64,000 nt of DNA from Ruegeria lacuscaerulensis ITI-1157 (GTDB lineage: Bacteria > Pseudomonadota > Alphaproteobacteria > Rhodobacterales > Rhodobacteraceae): assembly GCA_000161775.1 (NCBI GenBank), contig GG704596.1, forward strand, positions 3,119,829 through 3,183,828. Direction: 5' to 3'. Under the pieces are notes generated by a model. It worked only from the letters and a program-made list of their open reading frames with translations. It ran no database searches and was not told the origin of the DNA. Shown here one piece after another: positions 47,529 through 58,789 of this stretch (within the stretch, counting starts at the first letter, position 1; each line of letters starts with the position of its first letter). A program made the translations under genes and the position numbers.

Positions 47529-48692
47529 TCAGAGCATCTTGTTCATCAATTCCCGGCCGATCAGCATCCGGCGAATCTCGCTGGTGCCCGCGCCGATCTC
47601 CATCAGCTTGGCATCGCGGAAAAGCCGACTGACGGGTGCGTCGGCCAGGAACCCGGCGCCGCCCATGGCCTGAACCGCCTGATGCGCCTGCACCATCGCC
47701 TGCTCGGACGCATAGAGACAGCACGCGGCCGCATCCTGCCGGGTTACATCGCCCCGATCACAGGCCTTGGCGACCTCGTAGATATAAGCCCGGGCCGAGT
47801 TCATCGCCGTGTACATGTCGGCGATCTTGCCCTGCATAAGCTGGAAGGTTCCGATCGGCTTGCCGAACTGCTTGCGCTCGGCCAGATAGGGCATGATCTC
47901 GTCCAGGCAGGCAGCCATGATGCCGGTGCCGATCCCGGCCAGCACCACACGCTCATAGTCGAGGCCAGACATCAGCACGGCAACGCCCTTGCCTTCTTCA
48001 CCCAGCACGTTCTCGAAGGGCACCTCGACATCTTCAAAGATCAGCTCGGCCGTGTTCGAACCGCGCATGCCCAGCTTGTCGAAATGGGGCGAGGTCGAGA
48101 AACCGTTCATCTCCTTCTCGATCAGGAAGGCCGTGATGCCCTTGGACCCGGCCTCGGGGTCGGTCTTGGCATAAACAACCAACGTATCGGCATCCGGGCC
48201 GTTGGTGATCCAGTATTTGTTGCCGTTCAGCCGGTAATGGTCATTGCGCTTTTCGGCGCGCAGCTTCATCGACACCACGTCCGACCCAGCGCCTGCCTCG
48301 GACATCGCCAGGGCCCCCACATTCTCGCCCGAAATCAAACCCGGCAGGTACTTCCGCTTTTGCGCTTCAGAACCGTTCAGCTTGATCTGGTTGACGCACA
48401 GGTTGGAATGCGCCCCATAGGACAGCGAAACCGAGGCCGAGGCCCGCGCGATCTCTTCCACGGCGACGACATGTGCCAAGTACGACATGCCCGCCCCGCC
48501 ATATTCCTCGGGAACTGTGATACCCAGCAGCCCCAGGTCGCCCATTTCCTTCCACAGCTCGTTGGGAAAGGCGTTGGTCTTGTCGATCTCGGCCGCCATC
48601 GGCTTGACCCGCTCCTGCGCCCAGCGGTGCACCATCTCGCGCAGCGCGTTCACATCTTCACCCAGATCGAATTGCATTGTCGCCGTGAACAT
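47529..48692 (-). CDS. ivd: Isovaleryl-CoA dehydrogenase
   Basis: The 387-residue acyl-CoA dehydrogenase catalyses the first dedicated step of leucine breakdown, isovaleryl-CoA to 3-methylcrotonyl-CoA. It has [37 protein letters not shown], and the C-terminal [20 protein letters not shown] region. The start at 48692 is preceded by GGAGAG. An operator-like palindrome lies 20 bases upstream. It is separated from the other liu genes by the ompW gene on the opposite strand. Confidence 0.92.
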   Translation of the reverse strand: MFTATMQFDLGEDVNALREMVHRWAQERVKPMAAEIDKTNAFPNELWKEMGDLGLLGITVPEEYGGAGMSYLAHVVAVEEIARASASVSLSYGAHSNLCVNQIKLNGSEAQKRKYLPGLISGENVGALAMSEAGAGSDVVSMKLRAEKRNDHYRLNGNKYWITNGPDADTLVVYAKTDPEAGSKGITAFLIEKEMNGFSTSPHFDKLGMRGSNTAELIFEDVEVPFENVLGEEGKGVAVLMSGLDYERVVLAGIGTGIMAACLDEIMPYLAERKQFGKPIGTFQLMQGKIADMYTAMNSARAYIYEVAKACDRGDVTRQDAAACCLYASEQAMVQAHQAVQAMGGAGFLADAPVSRLFRDAKLMEIGAGTSEIRRMLIGRELMNKML

Positions 48693-48712
48693 CCGCGCTC
48701 TCCTCTTTCGCG

Positions 48713-48734
48713 TTAATGAACAGGTGTTCAATAA
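48713..48734. promoter_or_regulatory. Near-perfect palindrome at the ivd promoter, probable repressor operator
   Basis: TTAATGAACAGGTGTTCAATAA contains a perfect TGAACA-GG-TGTTCA core and extends to 11 bp per arm with one mismatched pair. It lies 21-42 bases upstream of the ivd ATG, where a repressor would block the promoter. The shape is typical of TetR-family operators; the protein is not in this window. Confidence 0.55.
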
Positions 48735-48783
48735 ACTGATACAGACCTTTCCACGCGCGGTCAATCATCGCGTGACCCAAATG

Positions 48784-48806
48784 AAAAAGCCGCCCTCGGG
48801 CGGCTT
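48784..48806 (-). terminator. Rho-independent terminator after the aminotransferase gene
   Basis: On the minus strand an 8-bp stem (AAGCCGCC/GGCGGCTT) with a four-base loop is followed by TTTTT. It lies 43 bases beyond the aminotransferase stop in the right orientation. Confidence 0.75.
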
Positions 48807-48848
48807 GTGCAGGGTTCGAGCGTGCGCCGCATGGCGCACTCGATTGAA

Positions 48849-50040
48849 TTACTGTTGGAAAACAGCGCCGACCTCGGCGCGGATGATGCCGGAAATCAGG
48901 CGGCAATCGTCCAGCGAGAAGGTCAGCGGAACGCGCATGTCGATGATCCCGCGCAGAATCCGGTCGGTCTCGGGCATCCGCTCCGACTCGGCATAGCGCC
49001 AGCTGTCATAGCGCGAGGTGAACCCGGTTGGCTCCGCCCCGCCGAACCATTTCAGCTCGACCCCGCGATCGGCGCAGCGCCGCAGAACCTCGGCGATCCG
49101 CTCGGGCGCCCAATCCAGCAGAAGGAACTGGATCGATGAACCGACATAGCTCTCCTCGGCAGGCCGCTCGACGATCGTCAGGCCGGGCGTGCCGCGCAGG
49201 CCCGCCTCGATCTCGGCATAGCGTTCGTTCCAGCGACGCACCTGCCGATCCAGATCGCGCAATTGGGGCCGCAGGATCGCCGCGCGCAGATTGTCCATCC
49301 GCCCCGACACGTTCGGCGTGGTGTACTTGATCCGCTCGAACACCTCGGGACCCGGCGCCGCAAGGTGGCGTTCATACAGCATGTACGAGCCCGACAGCAT
49401 CGTGGCCTTGGCCGCCAGCATCTCGTCATCGGTGATCAGCAGCCCCCCCCTCGCCCGAGTTCACATGTTTGTAGGTCTGGCAGGAATAGCAGCCGATCGC
49501 CCCCTGACGGCCGGACAGTTGCCCGCGCCAGGCGGCACCCATCGTGTGGGCACAATCCTCGATCACCGTCACCCCGGCGGCGTCGCACATCTGCATCAAC
49601 CGGTCCATGTCACAGAGGTGCCCGCGCATGTGGCTGAGCATCAGAACCTTGGCGCGGTCCAACTTGGCCTCCAGATCGTCCAGATCGATGGTCAGCCCCT
49701 CGGTCACGCCGACGAAAACCGGGCGCGCATTGACCGAGGCGATCGCCCCCGGCACCGGGGCCAGCGTGAAAGCGTTGGTCAGAACCGCGTCTCCCGGCTG
49801 GACCCCCACGGCACGCAGGGCCGTGGCCAGCGCATAACCGCCCGATGCCACGGCCAAGCAGTATTTCGCCCCCATCTGCGCGGCAAATTCCTGCTCCAAC
49901 AGGGCGGTTTCACTCAGCTCTCCGGGGGCCACGTTGTAGCGGTGCAGCCGCCCGTGGCGCAGAACGGCCAGCGCCGCCTCGATCGCCGCGTCGGGGATCG
50001 GCTCCTGTTGGGTGAAACTGCCTGAAAATCGCTCGGTCAT
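48849..50040 (-). CDS. DegT/DnrJ/EryC1-family PLP aminotransferase, apparent frameshift
   Basis: The N-terminal half (MTERFSGSFTQQEPIPDAAI... to CYSCQTYKHVNSGEGG) and C-terminal half (LLITDDEMLAAKATMLSG...) join in one frame only if the G run on the minus strand at 49443-49450 has seven rather than eight G. The lysine of QTYKHVNSGE is the expected PLP site, and EDCAHTMGA holds the PLP-binding Asp. The joined product would be 396 residues, a normal length. It makes amino sugars or related compounds in this family; the substrate is unknown. As written it is broken. Confidence 0.82.
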
Positions 50041-50080
50041 GGCGTCGTTTGTGGGGCCAGTCGCAGCCCGGGTCAAGAGA

Positions 50081-50752
50081 TCAGGCCGCCGCGCCCACAA
50101 GCTCGGCGACGATTGCTGGCAGATCGTCGAAATGGTGCAGCAGCGCCTCGGGCTGCAGTGCGGCCATGTCATCGCCGGACGGGCCGAAGGTCACAAGGAT
50201 CGAAGGCACTCCGGCGGCGCGGGCCGTATTCCTGTCGGTATCCGAGTCGCCCACCAGTATGCAGTGGTCGGGATGCCCGCCGGCCCGGCGCGCGGCTTCG
50301 CGCAGCGGTGCAGGGTCAGGCTTGCGCACTGGCAGCGTGTCCGCCCCCACCAGCGAGCCGAACAGCGCCCGCGCGCCCAGCCGCGTCATCAGCAGCTCGG
50401 CCAGCGCCTCGGGCTTGTTGGTGCAGATGCCGACACCGTATCCGGCGGCTTTCAGCGCCTCGACCGCCTGCAGCGCACCGGGATAGAAGGTGGTGCGGGT
50501 GTCGATCGCCTGCGCATAAGCATCCAGAAGGACCGGGTAATAGGCATTCACGGCTTCTTCGTCATAGGCGCCCACGCGTTTCAGCCCGTGAGTCAGCATC
50601 ATCCGCCCCCCGCGCAAGGCCACGCCCGCATCCTGCCCGTGCACCAGCACATCGCCATGCCCCATCTGCCGGAAACAGTGGTTCGCCGCCGCCAGCAGAT
50701 CGCCCGACGTATCGGCCAAAGTCCCGTCCAGATCGAAGATGACCGTGCGCAT
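50081..50752 (-). CDS. gph: Phosphoglycolate phosphatase
   Basis: The 223-residue HAD hydrolase has motif I FDLDGTLADT (residues 6-15), motif II ICTNKPEAL, the lysine in RKPDPAPLR and LVGDSDTDRNTARAAG. It removes phosphate from 2-phosphoglycolate formed during DNA repair. The start at 50752 has GGAGACAGA before it. It is divergent from glmU. Confidence 0.85.
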   Translation of the reverse strand: MRTVIFDLDGTLADTSGDLLAAANHCFRQMGHGDVLVHGQDAGVALRGGRMMLTHGLKRVGAYDEEAVNAYYPVLLDAYAQAIDTRTTFYPGALQAVEALKAAGYGVGICTNKPEALAELLMTRLGARALFGSLVGADTLPVRKPDPAPLREAARRAGGHPDHCILVGDSDTDRNTARAAGVPSILVTFGPSGDDMAALQPEALLHHFDDLPAIVAELVGAAA

Positions 50753-50885
50753 TCTGTCTCCTTGCTCGGCAGGTTTGCGCCATGTCGTGTTGCAAACGGC
50801 AATCTTGTTTGATGGCCGAACGGCTTGCGCCCCTGCCCTCAGCGGATAAAACGGACCGCGACAAAACAAAAGAGAAAACGCATTC

Positions 50886-52238
50886 ATGAGCACTGCCCTT
50901 GTCATCCTTGCCGCCGGAAAAGGCACCCGGATGAATTCGGATATCCCAAAGGTCCTGCACCCGATCGCCCAGGTTCCTATGCTGGTGCACGCCATGCGCG
51001 CCGGGTCGGTTCTGGCACCCGAACGCACGGTCATCGTCACCGGCCACGGCTCGCAGGCGGTGGCCAAGGTCGCGCAGGCCGAGGATGAAGACGCGCGCAT
51101 CGTCGTGCAGGACCAACAGTTGGGCACCGCCCATGCCGTCGCCCAGGCGCGCGCGGCGTTGGACGGGTTCACCGGCGACGTGGTCGTTCTGTACGGCGAC
51201 ACCCCGTTTCTGCAACCCGACACGCTGGAGCGCATGATCGCCGCGCGGGCCGACAACGATCTGGTGATCCTGGGTTTCGAGGCCGCCGACCCGGCCCGGT
51301 ATGGCCGCTTGGTGATGAACGGCGACGCCCTGGAGCGGATCGTCGAGTTCAAGGACGCGTCAGATGAAGAACGCGCCATAACATTCTGCAATTCAGGCCT
51401 TCTGGCCTGTGACGCCGGCACCCTGTTCGACCTGATCGACGCGGTCGGAAACGACAACGCCTCGGGCGAATACTACCTGACCGACGTGGTCGAGATCGCG
51501 CGCGACCGCGGCCTGAAGGTCACCGCCGTTTCGTGCGACGAGGCGCAGACGCTGGGCGTGAACTCGCGCGCCGATCTGGCCGCGGCCGATGCCGTGTTCC
51601 AGGCCCGCGCCCGGGCCGAGCTGCTGGATCTGGGCGTCACCCTGATGGCCCCCGAGACGGTCTTTCTGGCCGCCGACACGGTGATCGGCCGCGATACGGT
51701 GATCGAACCCAACGTGGTCTTCGGCCCCGGTGTCACGGTCGAAAGCGGCGCGACGATCCGGGCGTTTTCGCACCTGGAAGGCTGCCATGTCAGCCGCGGC
51801 GCCGTGGTCGGCCCCTATGCCCGGCTGCGCCCGGGGGCGGAACTGGCCGAAAACACCCGCATCGGCAATTTCGTCGAGATCAAGAATGCCGAAATCGCCG
51901 AGGGCGCAAAGGTCAATCACCTCAGCTATGTCGGGGATGCTTCGGTCGGCGCGGGCACGAATATCGGCGCGGGCACCATCACCTGCAACTATGACGGCGT
52001 GATGAAGCACCGCACGGTGATCGGCGAGAATGTCTTTGTCGGCTCGAACACCATGCTGGTGGCCCCGGTCACCGTGGGCAGCGGCGCGATGACGGCCACC
52101 GGCACCATCGTGACCCGCGACGTCGAACCCGACGCCCTGGCGGTGGGCCGCGCCAAACAGGAAAACAAGCCGGGCTATGCCCGCAAGCTGTTCGAGATGC
52201 TGAAGGCGAAAAAGGCACGCCGGGACAAGGGAGCCTGA
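50886..52238 (+). CDS. glmU: Bifunctional GlcNAc-1-P uridyltransferase/GlcN-1-P acetyltransferase
   Basis: The 450-residue enzyme makes UDP-GlcNAc. The N-terminal pyrophosphorylase has LAAGKGTRMNSDIPKVLHPI, and the C-terminal part is a left-handed beta-helix with hexapeptide repeats (NISARAPSPAT-type region, GSNTMLVAPVTVGSG). It lies four bases before glmS. Confidence 0.95.
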   Translation: MSTALVILAAGKGTRMNSDIPKVLHPIAQVPMLVHAMRAGSVLAPERTVIVTGHGSQAVAKVAQAEDEDARIVVQDQQLGTAHAVAQARAALDGFTGDVVVLYGDTPFLQPDTLERMIAARADNDLVILGFEAADPARYGRLVMNGDALERIVEFKDASDEERAITFCNSGLLACDAGTLFDLIDAVGNDNASGEYYLTDVVEIARDRGLKVTAVSCDEAQTLGVNSRADLAAADAVFQARARAELLDLGVTLMAPETVFLAADTVIGRDTVIEPNVVFGPGVTVESGATIRAFSHLEGCHVSRGAVVGPYARLRPGAELAENTRIGNFVEIKNAEIAEGAKVNHLSYVGDASVGAGTNIGAGTITCNYDGVMKHRTVIGENVFVGSNTMLVAPVTVGSGAMTATGTIVTRDVEPDALAVGRAKQENKPGYARKLFEMLKAKKARRDKGA

Positions 52239-52242
52239 GTAA

Positions 52243-54066
<1,824 letters not shown>

Positions 54067-54072
54067 GCCGCC

Positions 54073-54759
54073 ATGCCGGACAGCCCTTTGGACCAGATCA
54101 GGGCCCATGCCGACCCGGACCGGGCCGCCCAGATGGCGGCCTATCACAAGGTCGACCGCCCCTATCTTGGGGTCCCGAACCCGGTGCTGAATGATCTGAC
54201 CAAAAGCTGGCGGCAACAGATGGACGTGGACGCCCGTATCGCGCTGGCCGATCAGCTGTGGCAGACCAACATTCACGAGGCGCGGCTGGCCGCCGCCAAG
54301 CTACTGACGCAGGCGCGCATCCGCCCCGATCAGGCGGTTTGGGACCTGCTGCAAAGCTGGCTGCCCGATTTCGACGCCTGGGCGGTGGCCGATCATGCCA
54401 GCATGGCCATGCAAAAGCGCCTGTGGGCCGATCCGTCGCGGCTGGATCAGGTCGAAGGCTGGACGACCTCTGATCACATGTGGACCCGGCGCGCGGCACT
54501 GGTCGCCACCCTGCCCTGGACCAAGCAAAACCACCCCAAGCCCGAGGACCTGCAGCGCCGCGACCGCATCCTGGGCTGGGCCGCCAGCTATGTCCCCGAT
54601 CGCGACTGGTTCATCCAGAAGGCGGTGGCCTGGTGGCTGCGCGACCTGTCCAAACACGACCCCGACCGGGTACGAGCGTTTTTGGCCACGTACGGTGACG
54701 CGATGAAGCCCTTTGCCCGCAAAGAGGCCGGCAAGTACCTGAAAGATCAGTCGGAATAG
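54073..54759 (+). CDS. DNA alkylation repair protein (AlkD-like HEAT repeats)
   Basis: The 228-residue, helix-rich protein matches the DNA alkylation repair family, with YLGVPNPVLNDLTK, DQLWQTNIHEARLAAAKLL and the tryptophan-rich WTTSDHMWTRRAALVATLP. AlkD removes N3- or N7-alkylated bases. It lies six bases after glmS, and its 3' end overlaps the convergent lipoprotein gene by 13 bases. Confidence 0.88.
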   Translation: MPDSPLDQIRAHADPDRAAQMAAYHKVDRPYLGVPNPVLNDLTKSWRQQMDVDARIALADQLWQTNIHEARLAAAKLLTQARIRPDQAVWDLLQSWLPDFDAWAVADHASMAMQKRLWADPSRLDQVEGWTTSDHMWTRRAALVATLPWTKQNHPKPEDLQRRDRILGWAASYVPDRDWFIQKAVAWWLRDLSKHDPDRVRAFLATYGDAMKPFARKEAGKYLKDQSE

Positions 54760-55160
54760 ACGTCCAACTCGACCAGTTCGTCAAACGGCACCAGCAGGGC
54801 GCGCATCGCCTCGAGCGAGAGCCGCCCGCCGCCGCCCTCGGGGCCGGGCGCGGGAACCAGCGTCACATAGGCCTGCGCCCCGGTCTTCGTCACCACGACC
54901 CGGCCATTCCGCTCGGCTTGCACCAATGGCGTTTCCAGCCAGCGCCCCGGCTTGTTCGGATCGCCCAACCCCGCGATCGTGCGTTTCGCACCACTCCAAC
55001 CGGGTTGCGCCGCCGCAACGGGCTGTGCCGCGACGACCTCGGTTTCGGAGACCACCGCATCCGGTTGAACGGCCGGCGTTTCTGGCGACCGGTCCAAGGT
55101 CTGTCGCACCGCATCGCAGCCGGTCAGAAACGCAGGAAAAAGGAGAAACAGGTATCGCAT
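54747..55160 (-). CDS. Small lipoprotein of unknown function
   Basis: The 137-residue product has a signal peptide with lipobox FLTGC at residues 11-15, a Pro/Val/Ala-rich linker and a beta-rich C-terminal part (GRVVVTKTGAQAYVTLVPAP, ending LDVYSD). Found between alkD and moaA. I do not recognise a family. Confidence 0.7.
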   Translation of the reverse strand: MRYLFLLFPAFLTGCDAVRQTLDRSPETPAVQPDAVVSETEVVAAQPVAAAQPGWSGAKRTIAGLGDPNKPGRWLETPLVQAERNGRVVVTKTGAQAYVTLVPAPGPEGGGGRLSLEAMRALLVPFDELVELDVYSD

Positions 55161-55251
55161 CCGACCAGCCTACCCTTGCCCGCGCCCGTGTTCCACCCCT
55201 CAAGCGCAGTTCTGACTTGTCGCAAGGCGCCGGGCGCTTTACCTATTGAAC

Positions 55252-56259
55252 ATGACCGCTCCGCTGATCGACCCGTTTGCCCGCGCAATCACCTATCTCC
55301 GCGTCTCCGTCACGGACCGCTGCGATTTCCGCTGTGTCTATTGCATGTCCGAAAACATGACCTTTCTGCCCAAGAAAGAGCTGCTGACGCTGGAAGAACT
55401 GGACCGGATGTGTTCGACCTTCATACGGCTGGGCGTGGAAAAGCTGCGGATCACGGGGGGCGAGCCGCTGGTGCGCCGCGGGATCATGGGCTTCTTCGGT
55501 TCGATGACCCGGCATCTGGACAGCGGCGCGCTGAAAGAGCTGACGCTGACCACCAATGGCTCGCAACTGGCCCGGTTCGCCGACGATCTGTATGCCGCCG
55601 GCGTGCGGCGGGTGAATGTCTCGCTCGACACGCTGGACGAGGACAAGTTCGCCCAGATCACCCGCTGGGGGCGGTTGAAACAGGTGCTGAGCGGGATCGA
55701 TGCCGCACAGAAGGCCGGGTTGCGCATCAAAATCAACGCGGTGGCCCTGAAAGGGTTCAACGAGGAAGAACTGCCCAAGATCACCCGCTGGTGCGCCGAG
55801 CGCGACATGGACCTGACCTGGATCGAGGTCATGCCCATGGGTGATATCGGCAACGAGGACCGGCTGGACCAGTACTGGTCGCTGAAGGACGTCCGGGCCG
55901 AATACGAAAACCACTATACCGTCACCGATCTGGCCGAGCGCACGGGCGGACCGGCGCGCTATGTCCGGTTGGAGGAAACCGGGCAAAAGATCGGTTTCAT
56001 CACGCCGCTCAGCCATAATTTCTGCGAAAGCTGCAACCGCGTACGCCTGACCTGCACGGGCGAGTTGTACATGTGCCTGGGGCAAGAGGACATGGCCGAC
56101 CTGCGCGCGCCCCTGCGCGACGACCCCAACAGCGAAGAGCCGCTGGAACAGGCGATCCGCGCGGCGATTACCCTCAAGCCCAAGGGCCATGATTTCGACT
56201 ATTCCCGCCAGAAGATCGACGGCCAGATGAGCCGTCACATGAGCCACACGGGCGGCTGA
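55252..56259 (+). CDS. moaA: GTP 3',8-cyclase (molybdenum cofactor biosynthesis)
   Basis: The 335-residue radical-SAM enzyme has the first cluster motif C24-x3-C28-x2-C31 ([10 protein letters not shown]), the second cluster at the C-terminus ([21 protein letters not shown]) and [10 protein letters not shown] for SAM binding. It converts GTP to the first molybdopterin intermediate. I prefer ATG 55252 over a TTG two codons upstream. No other moa genes are in the window. Confidence 0.94.
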   Translation: MTAPLIDPFARAITYLRVSVTDRCDFRCVYCMSENMTFLPKKELLTLEELDRMCSTFIRLGVEKLRITGGEPLVRRGIMGFFGSMTRHLDSGALKELTLTTNGSQLARFADDLYAAGVRRVNVSLDTLDEDKFAQITRWGRLKQVLSGIDAAQKAGLRIKINAVALKGFNEEELPKITRWCAERDMDLTWIEVMPMGDIGNEDRLDQYWSLKDVRAEYENHYTVTDLAERTGGPARYVRLEETGQKIGFITPLSHNFCESCNRVRLTCTGELYMCLGQEDMADLRAPLRDDPNSEEPLEQAIRAAITLKPKGHDFDYSRQKIDGQMSRHMSHTGG

Positions 56260-56260
56260 C

Positions 56261-57559
56261 ATGGCAGACCAGTCGGGGCAACCCACGGCGCTGTACCGTG
56301 TGTACTGCGCGTTGACGTCCATCGCCATGCCATTGGCCTGGCGCACCGTTCGCGCCAAGCTGCAGACGGCGGGTGTTTCCGAGGTCCGTCGGCGCGAGCG
56401 GCTGGGCCATGCGAGCCAGCCCCGGCCCGACGGTCGGTTGATCTGGTTCCACGCGGCCAGCGTGGGCGAGAGCCTGTCGGTTCTGAGCCTGATCAAGCGC
56501 ATGAGCGAACGGATCGAGGATGCGCAGTTCCTGATCACCTCTGGCACCCCGACCTCGGCGGCGCTGGTGGAAAAACGTCTGCCGCCGCGCACCCGTCACC
56601 AATACCCCCCGCTGGACAGCGCCAGACCGGTGGCGCGGTTTCTGGATCACTGGCGGCCCGATGCCGGCGTCTTCGTCGAAAGCGAGATCTGGCCACGCCT
56701 GATCGTCGAGACCGCCCGGCGCGGGACGCCATTGGCCCTGCTGAACGCGCGCCTGTCCGAGAAATCGGTGGCCGGGTGGAAAAAGCGCCCCGACACCGCC
56801 CGCTATGTCCTGAGCCAGTTCCGCCTGTTCCTGACGCAAAACGACCGCACGGCCGCAAACCTGATCGCCATGGGCGCGCCCGCCGATCTGGTGCAGCCCG
56901 GAACCAACCTCAAGGCCATGTCCGATCCGCTGCCGGTGGATCAGGACACGCTGACGCAGATCCGCGCGCAAATCGGCAATCGGCCGGTCTGGATCGCCAG
57001 TTCGACCCATGCCGGCGAGGAGGAGACCGTTCTGGCCGCCCATGCCGAATTGCTGAACCGCCGGCCCGACCTGTTGCTGCTGCTGATCCCCCGCCACCCG
57101 GAACGGCGGGACGAGGTCTGCACCCTGATTGATGCCGCAGGTCAAAGCCACGCCCAGCGCAGCGCCGGGCAGCCGATTACCGACGACACGCAGGTCTATG
57201 TGGCCGATACATTGGGCGAAACCGGAACGTGGTACGCGTTGTGCCCGATCGTGTTTCTGGGCGGATCGCTGAAAGAGATCGGCGGCCACAACCCGTTCGA
57301 ACCCGCACAGGCCGGGGCCGCGGTGATCACCGGTCCGGGTTACTACAATTTCGCCGAGACATTTGCCCCGCTGGTGGACAGCGGTGGCGCGGTCGAAGTC
57401 GCTTCGGCACCCGAGTTGGCCAAGGCGGTCGAGCTCTGGCTGTCGGACAGATCGGCGCTGGCAGCAGCGCAAGCGGCGGCGCAGTCCTGCGTGAATACCC
57501 AGAAATCGGCGCTGGATTCGGTTGTGGATACGCTATGCGACAAGCTGGGCCTTAACTGA
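56261..57559 (+). CDS. waaA: 3-deoxy-D-manno-octulosonic acid (Kdo) transferase
   Basis: The 432-residue glycosyltransferase has an N-terminal membrane anchor region, FHAASVGESLS, the GTPTSAALVEKRLP nucleotide region, ASSTHAGEEE and GGSLKEIGGHNPFEPAQAG at the C-terminal donor site. It adds Kdo to lipid A. It follows moaA by one base, so the two are probably cotranscribed. Confidence 0.92.
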   Translation: MADQSGQPTALYRVYCALTSIAMPLAWRTVRAKLQTAGVSEVRRRERLGHASQPRPDGRLIWFHAASVGESLSVLSLIKRMSERIEDAQFLITSGTPTSAALVEKRLPPRTRHQYPPLDSARPVARFLDHWRPDAGVFVESEIWPRLIVETARRGTPLALLNARLSEKSVAGWKKRPDTARYVLSQFRLFLTQNDRTAANLIAMGAPADLVQPGTNLKAMSDPLPVDQDTLTQIRAQIGNRPVWIASSTHAGEEETVLAAHAELLNRRPDLLLLLIPRHPERRDEVCTLIDAAGQSHAQRSAGQPITDDTQVYVADTLGETGTWYALCPIVFLGGSLKEIGGHNPFEPAQAGAAVITGPGYYNFAETFAPLVDSGGAVEVASAPELAKAVELWLSDRSALAAAQAAAQSCVNTQKSALDSVVDTLCDKLGLN

Positions 57560-57572
57560 CCGGCAAGCGGCA

Positions 57573-57592
57573 GCGGGGGCCTGCGCCCCCGC
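57573..57592. terminator. GC-rich hairpin between convergent waaA and M20 hydrolase genes
   Basis: A perfect 8-bp stem GCGGGGGC/GCCCCCGC with the loop CTGC lies between the two convergent genes. No T run follows on either strand, so termination is uncertain. Confidence 0.4.
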
Positions 57593-57599
57593 CACGGTA

Positions 57600-58763
57600 T
57601 CAGGCTGCGGGCATCCGCTGTTCGACGATCTCGGCCCACCAGCTGCACCCGGCAGGGATCGCCTCGTCGTTGAAGTTGTATTCCGGGTGGTGAACCATCG
57701 CCGTGTCACCATTGCCGACCAGGATATAGGCGCCGGGGCGCTCCTCCAGCATGTAGGCAAAATCCTCGCCGCCCATGACCAGAGGTGCCTCCTCGCAATC
57801 GCCCGAGACCGACTTGGCCACCTGGGCCGCGAACTCGGTCTGTTCGTCGCTGTTCACCATGACCGGATAGCCACGCATGTAGGTCACGTCGGCCGTGCCG
57901 CCGAACGTGGCCGCGATGCCCGCGCAGATTTCCTTGATCCGCTTTTCCGCCAGGTCTCGCATCTCGCTGCTCATGGTGCGCACGGTGCCCTTGATCTGCA
58001 CCTTCTGCGGGATCACGTTGAACGCCTTGGACGAGGTCTCGAACGAGGTGACCGAGACGACGACCTGATCGATCGGATCGGCGTTGCGCGAGGCGATGGT
58101 CTGCAGCGCCAGAACGGCCTGCGCCGCCATTACGGTCGTGTCCACCGTCTCGTGCGGTTTGGCCGCGTGCCCGCCCCGCCCCTCGAAGGTGATGTCGAAC
58201 TGGTCGGTCGCCGCGAAGAACGCCCCCGGCCGGATCGAGAAGCTGCCGACCGGCTTGCCGGGCCAATTGTGCATCCCGTAAACCTCCTGGATGTTCCAGC
58301 GGTCCATCAGGCCGTCCTCACACATCTCGCGGCCGCCACCGCCACCTTCCTCGGCGGGCTGGAAGATCACTACCACGGTGCCATCGAAGTTGCGGGTCTC
58401 GGCCAGGTATTTCGCCGCGCCCAGCAGCATGGCGGTATGCCCGTCATGGCCGCAGGCATGCATCGCCCCCGGTGTTTTCGAGGCGTAGTCGAGGCCCGTC
58501 GCCTCGTGGATCGGCAACGCGTCCATGTCGGCCCGCAGGCCGATCACACGACCCTTGGTGTCGGACTTGCCCTTGATCACGCCGACCACCCCGGTGCGGC
58601 CAATCCCCGTAACCACTTCGTCGCAGCCGAATTCCTTCAGCTTTTCGGCCACCATCGCACTGGTGCGGTGGGTCTCGAACAGGATCTCGGGGTTTTCGTG
58701 CAGGTCCCGTCGCCATGCGGTGATTTCGTCCTGCAACTCGGCAAATCGGTTCTTGACTGGCAT
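57600..58763 (-). CDS. M20-family amidohydrolase, copy 1 (hippurate hydrolase type)
   Basis: The 387-residue enzyme hydrolyses N-acyl amino acids. It has the metal-binding segment HACGHDGHTAMLLGAAKYL, FQPAEEGGGGG, the AHNWPGKP and DRWGI features, and MGGEDFAYML at the end. The neighbouring copy 2 is of the same length and nearly the same sequence. The likely substrates are N-acetylated or N-benzoylated amino acids; unknown. Confidence 0.9.
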   Translation of the reverse strand: MPVKNRFAELQDEITAWRRDLHENPEILFETHRTSAMVAEKLKEFGCDEVVTGIGRTGVVGVIKGKSDTKGRVIGLRADMDALPIHEATGLDYASKTPGAMHACGHDGHTAMLLGAAKYLAETRNFDGTVVVIFQPAEEGGGGGREMCEDGLMDRWNIQEVYGMHNWPGKPVGSFSIRPGAFFAATDQFDITFEGRGGHAAKPHETVDTTVMAAQAVLALQTIASRNADPIDQVVVSVTSFETSSKAFNVIPQKVQIKGTVRTMSSEMRDLAEKRIKEICAGIAATFGGTADVTYMRGYPVMVNSDEQTEFAAQVAKSVSGDCEEAPLVMGGEDFAYMLEERPGAYILVGNGDTAMVHHPEYNFNDEAIPAGCSWWAEIVEQRMPAA

Positions 58764-58789
58764 TTTCGCTTTCTCTCTCCTTCAAAGCC

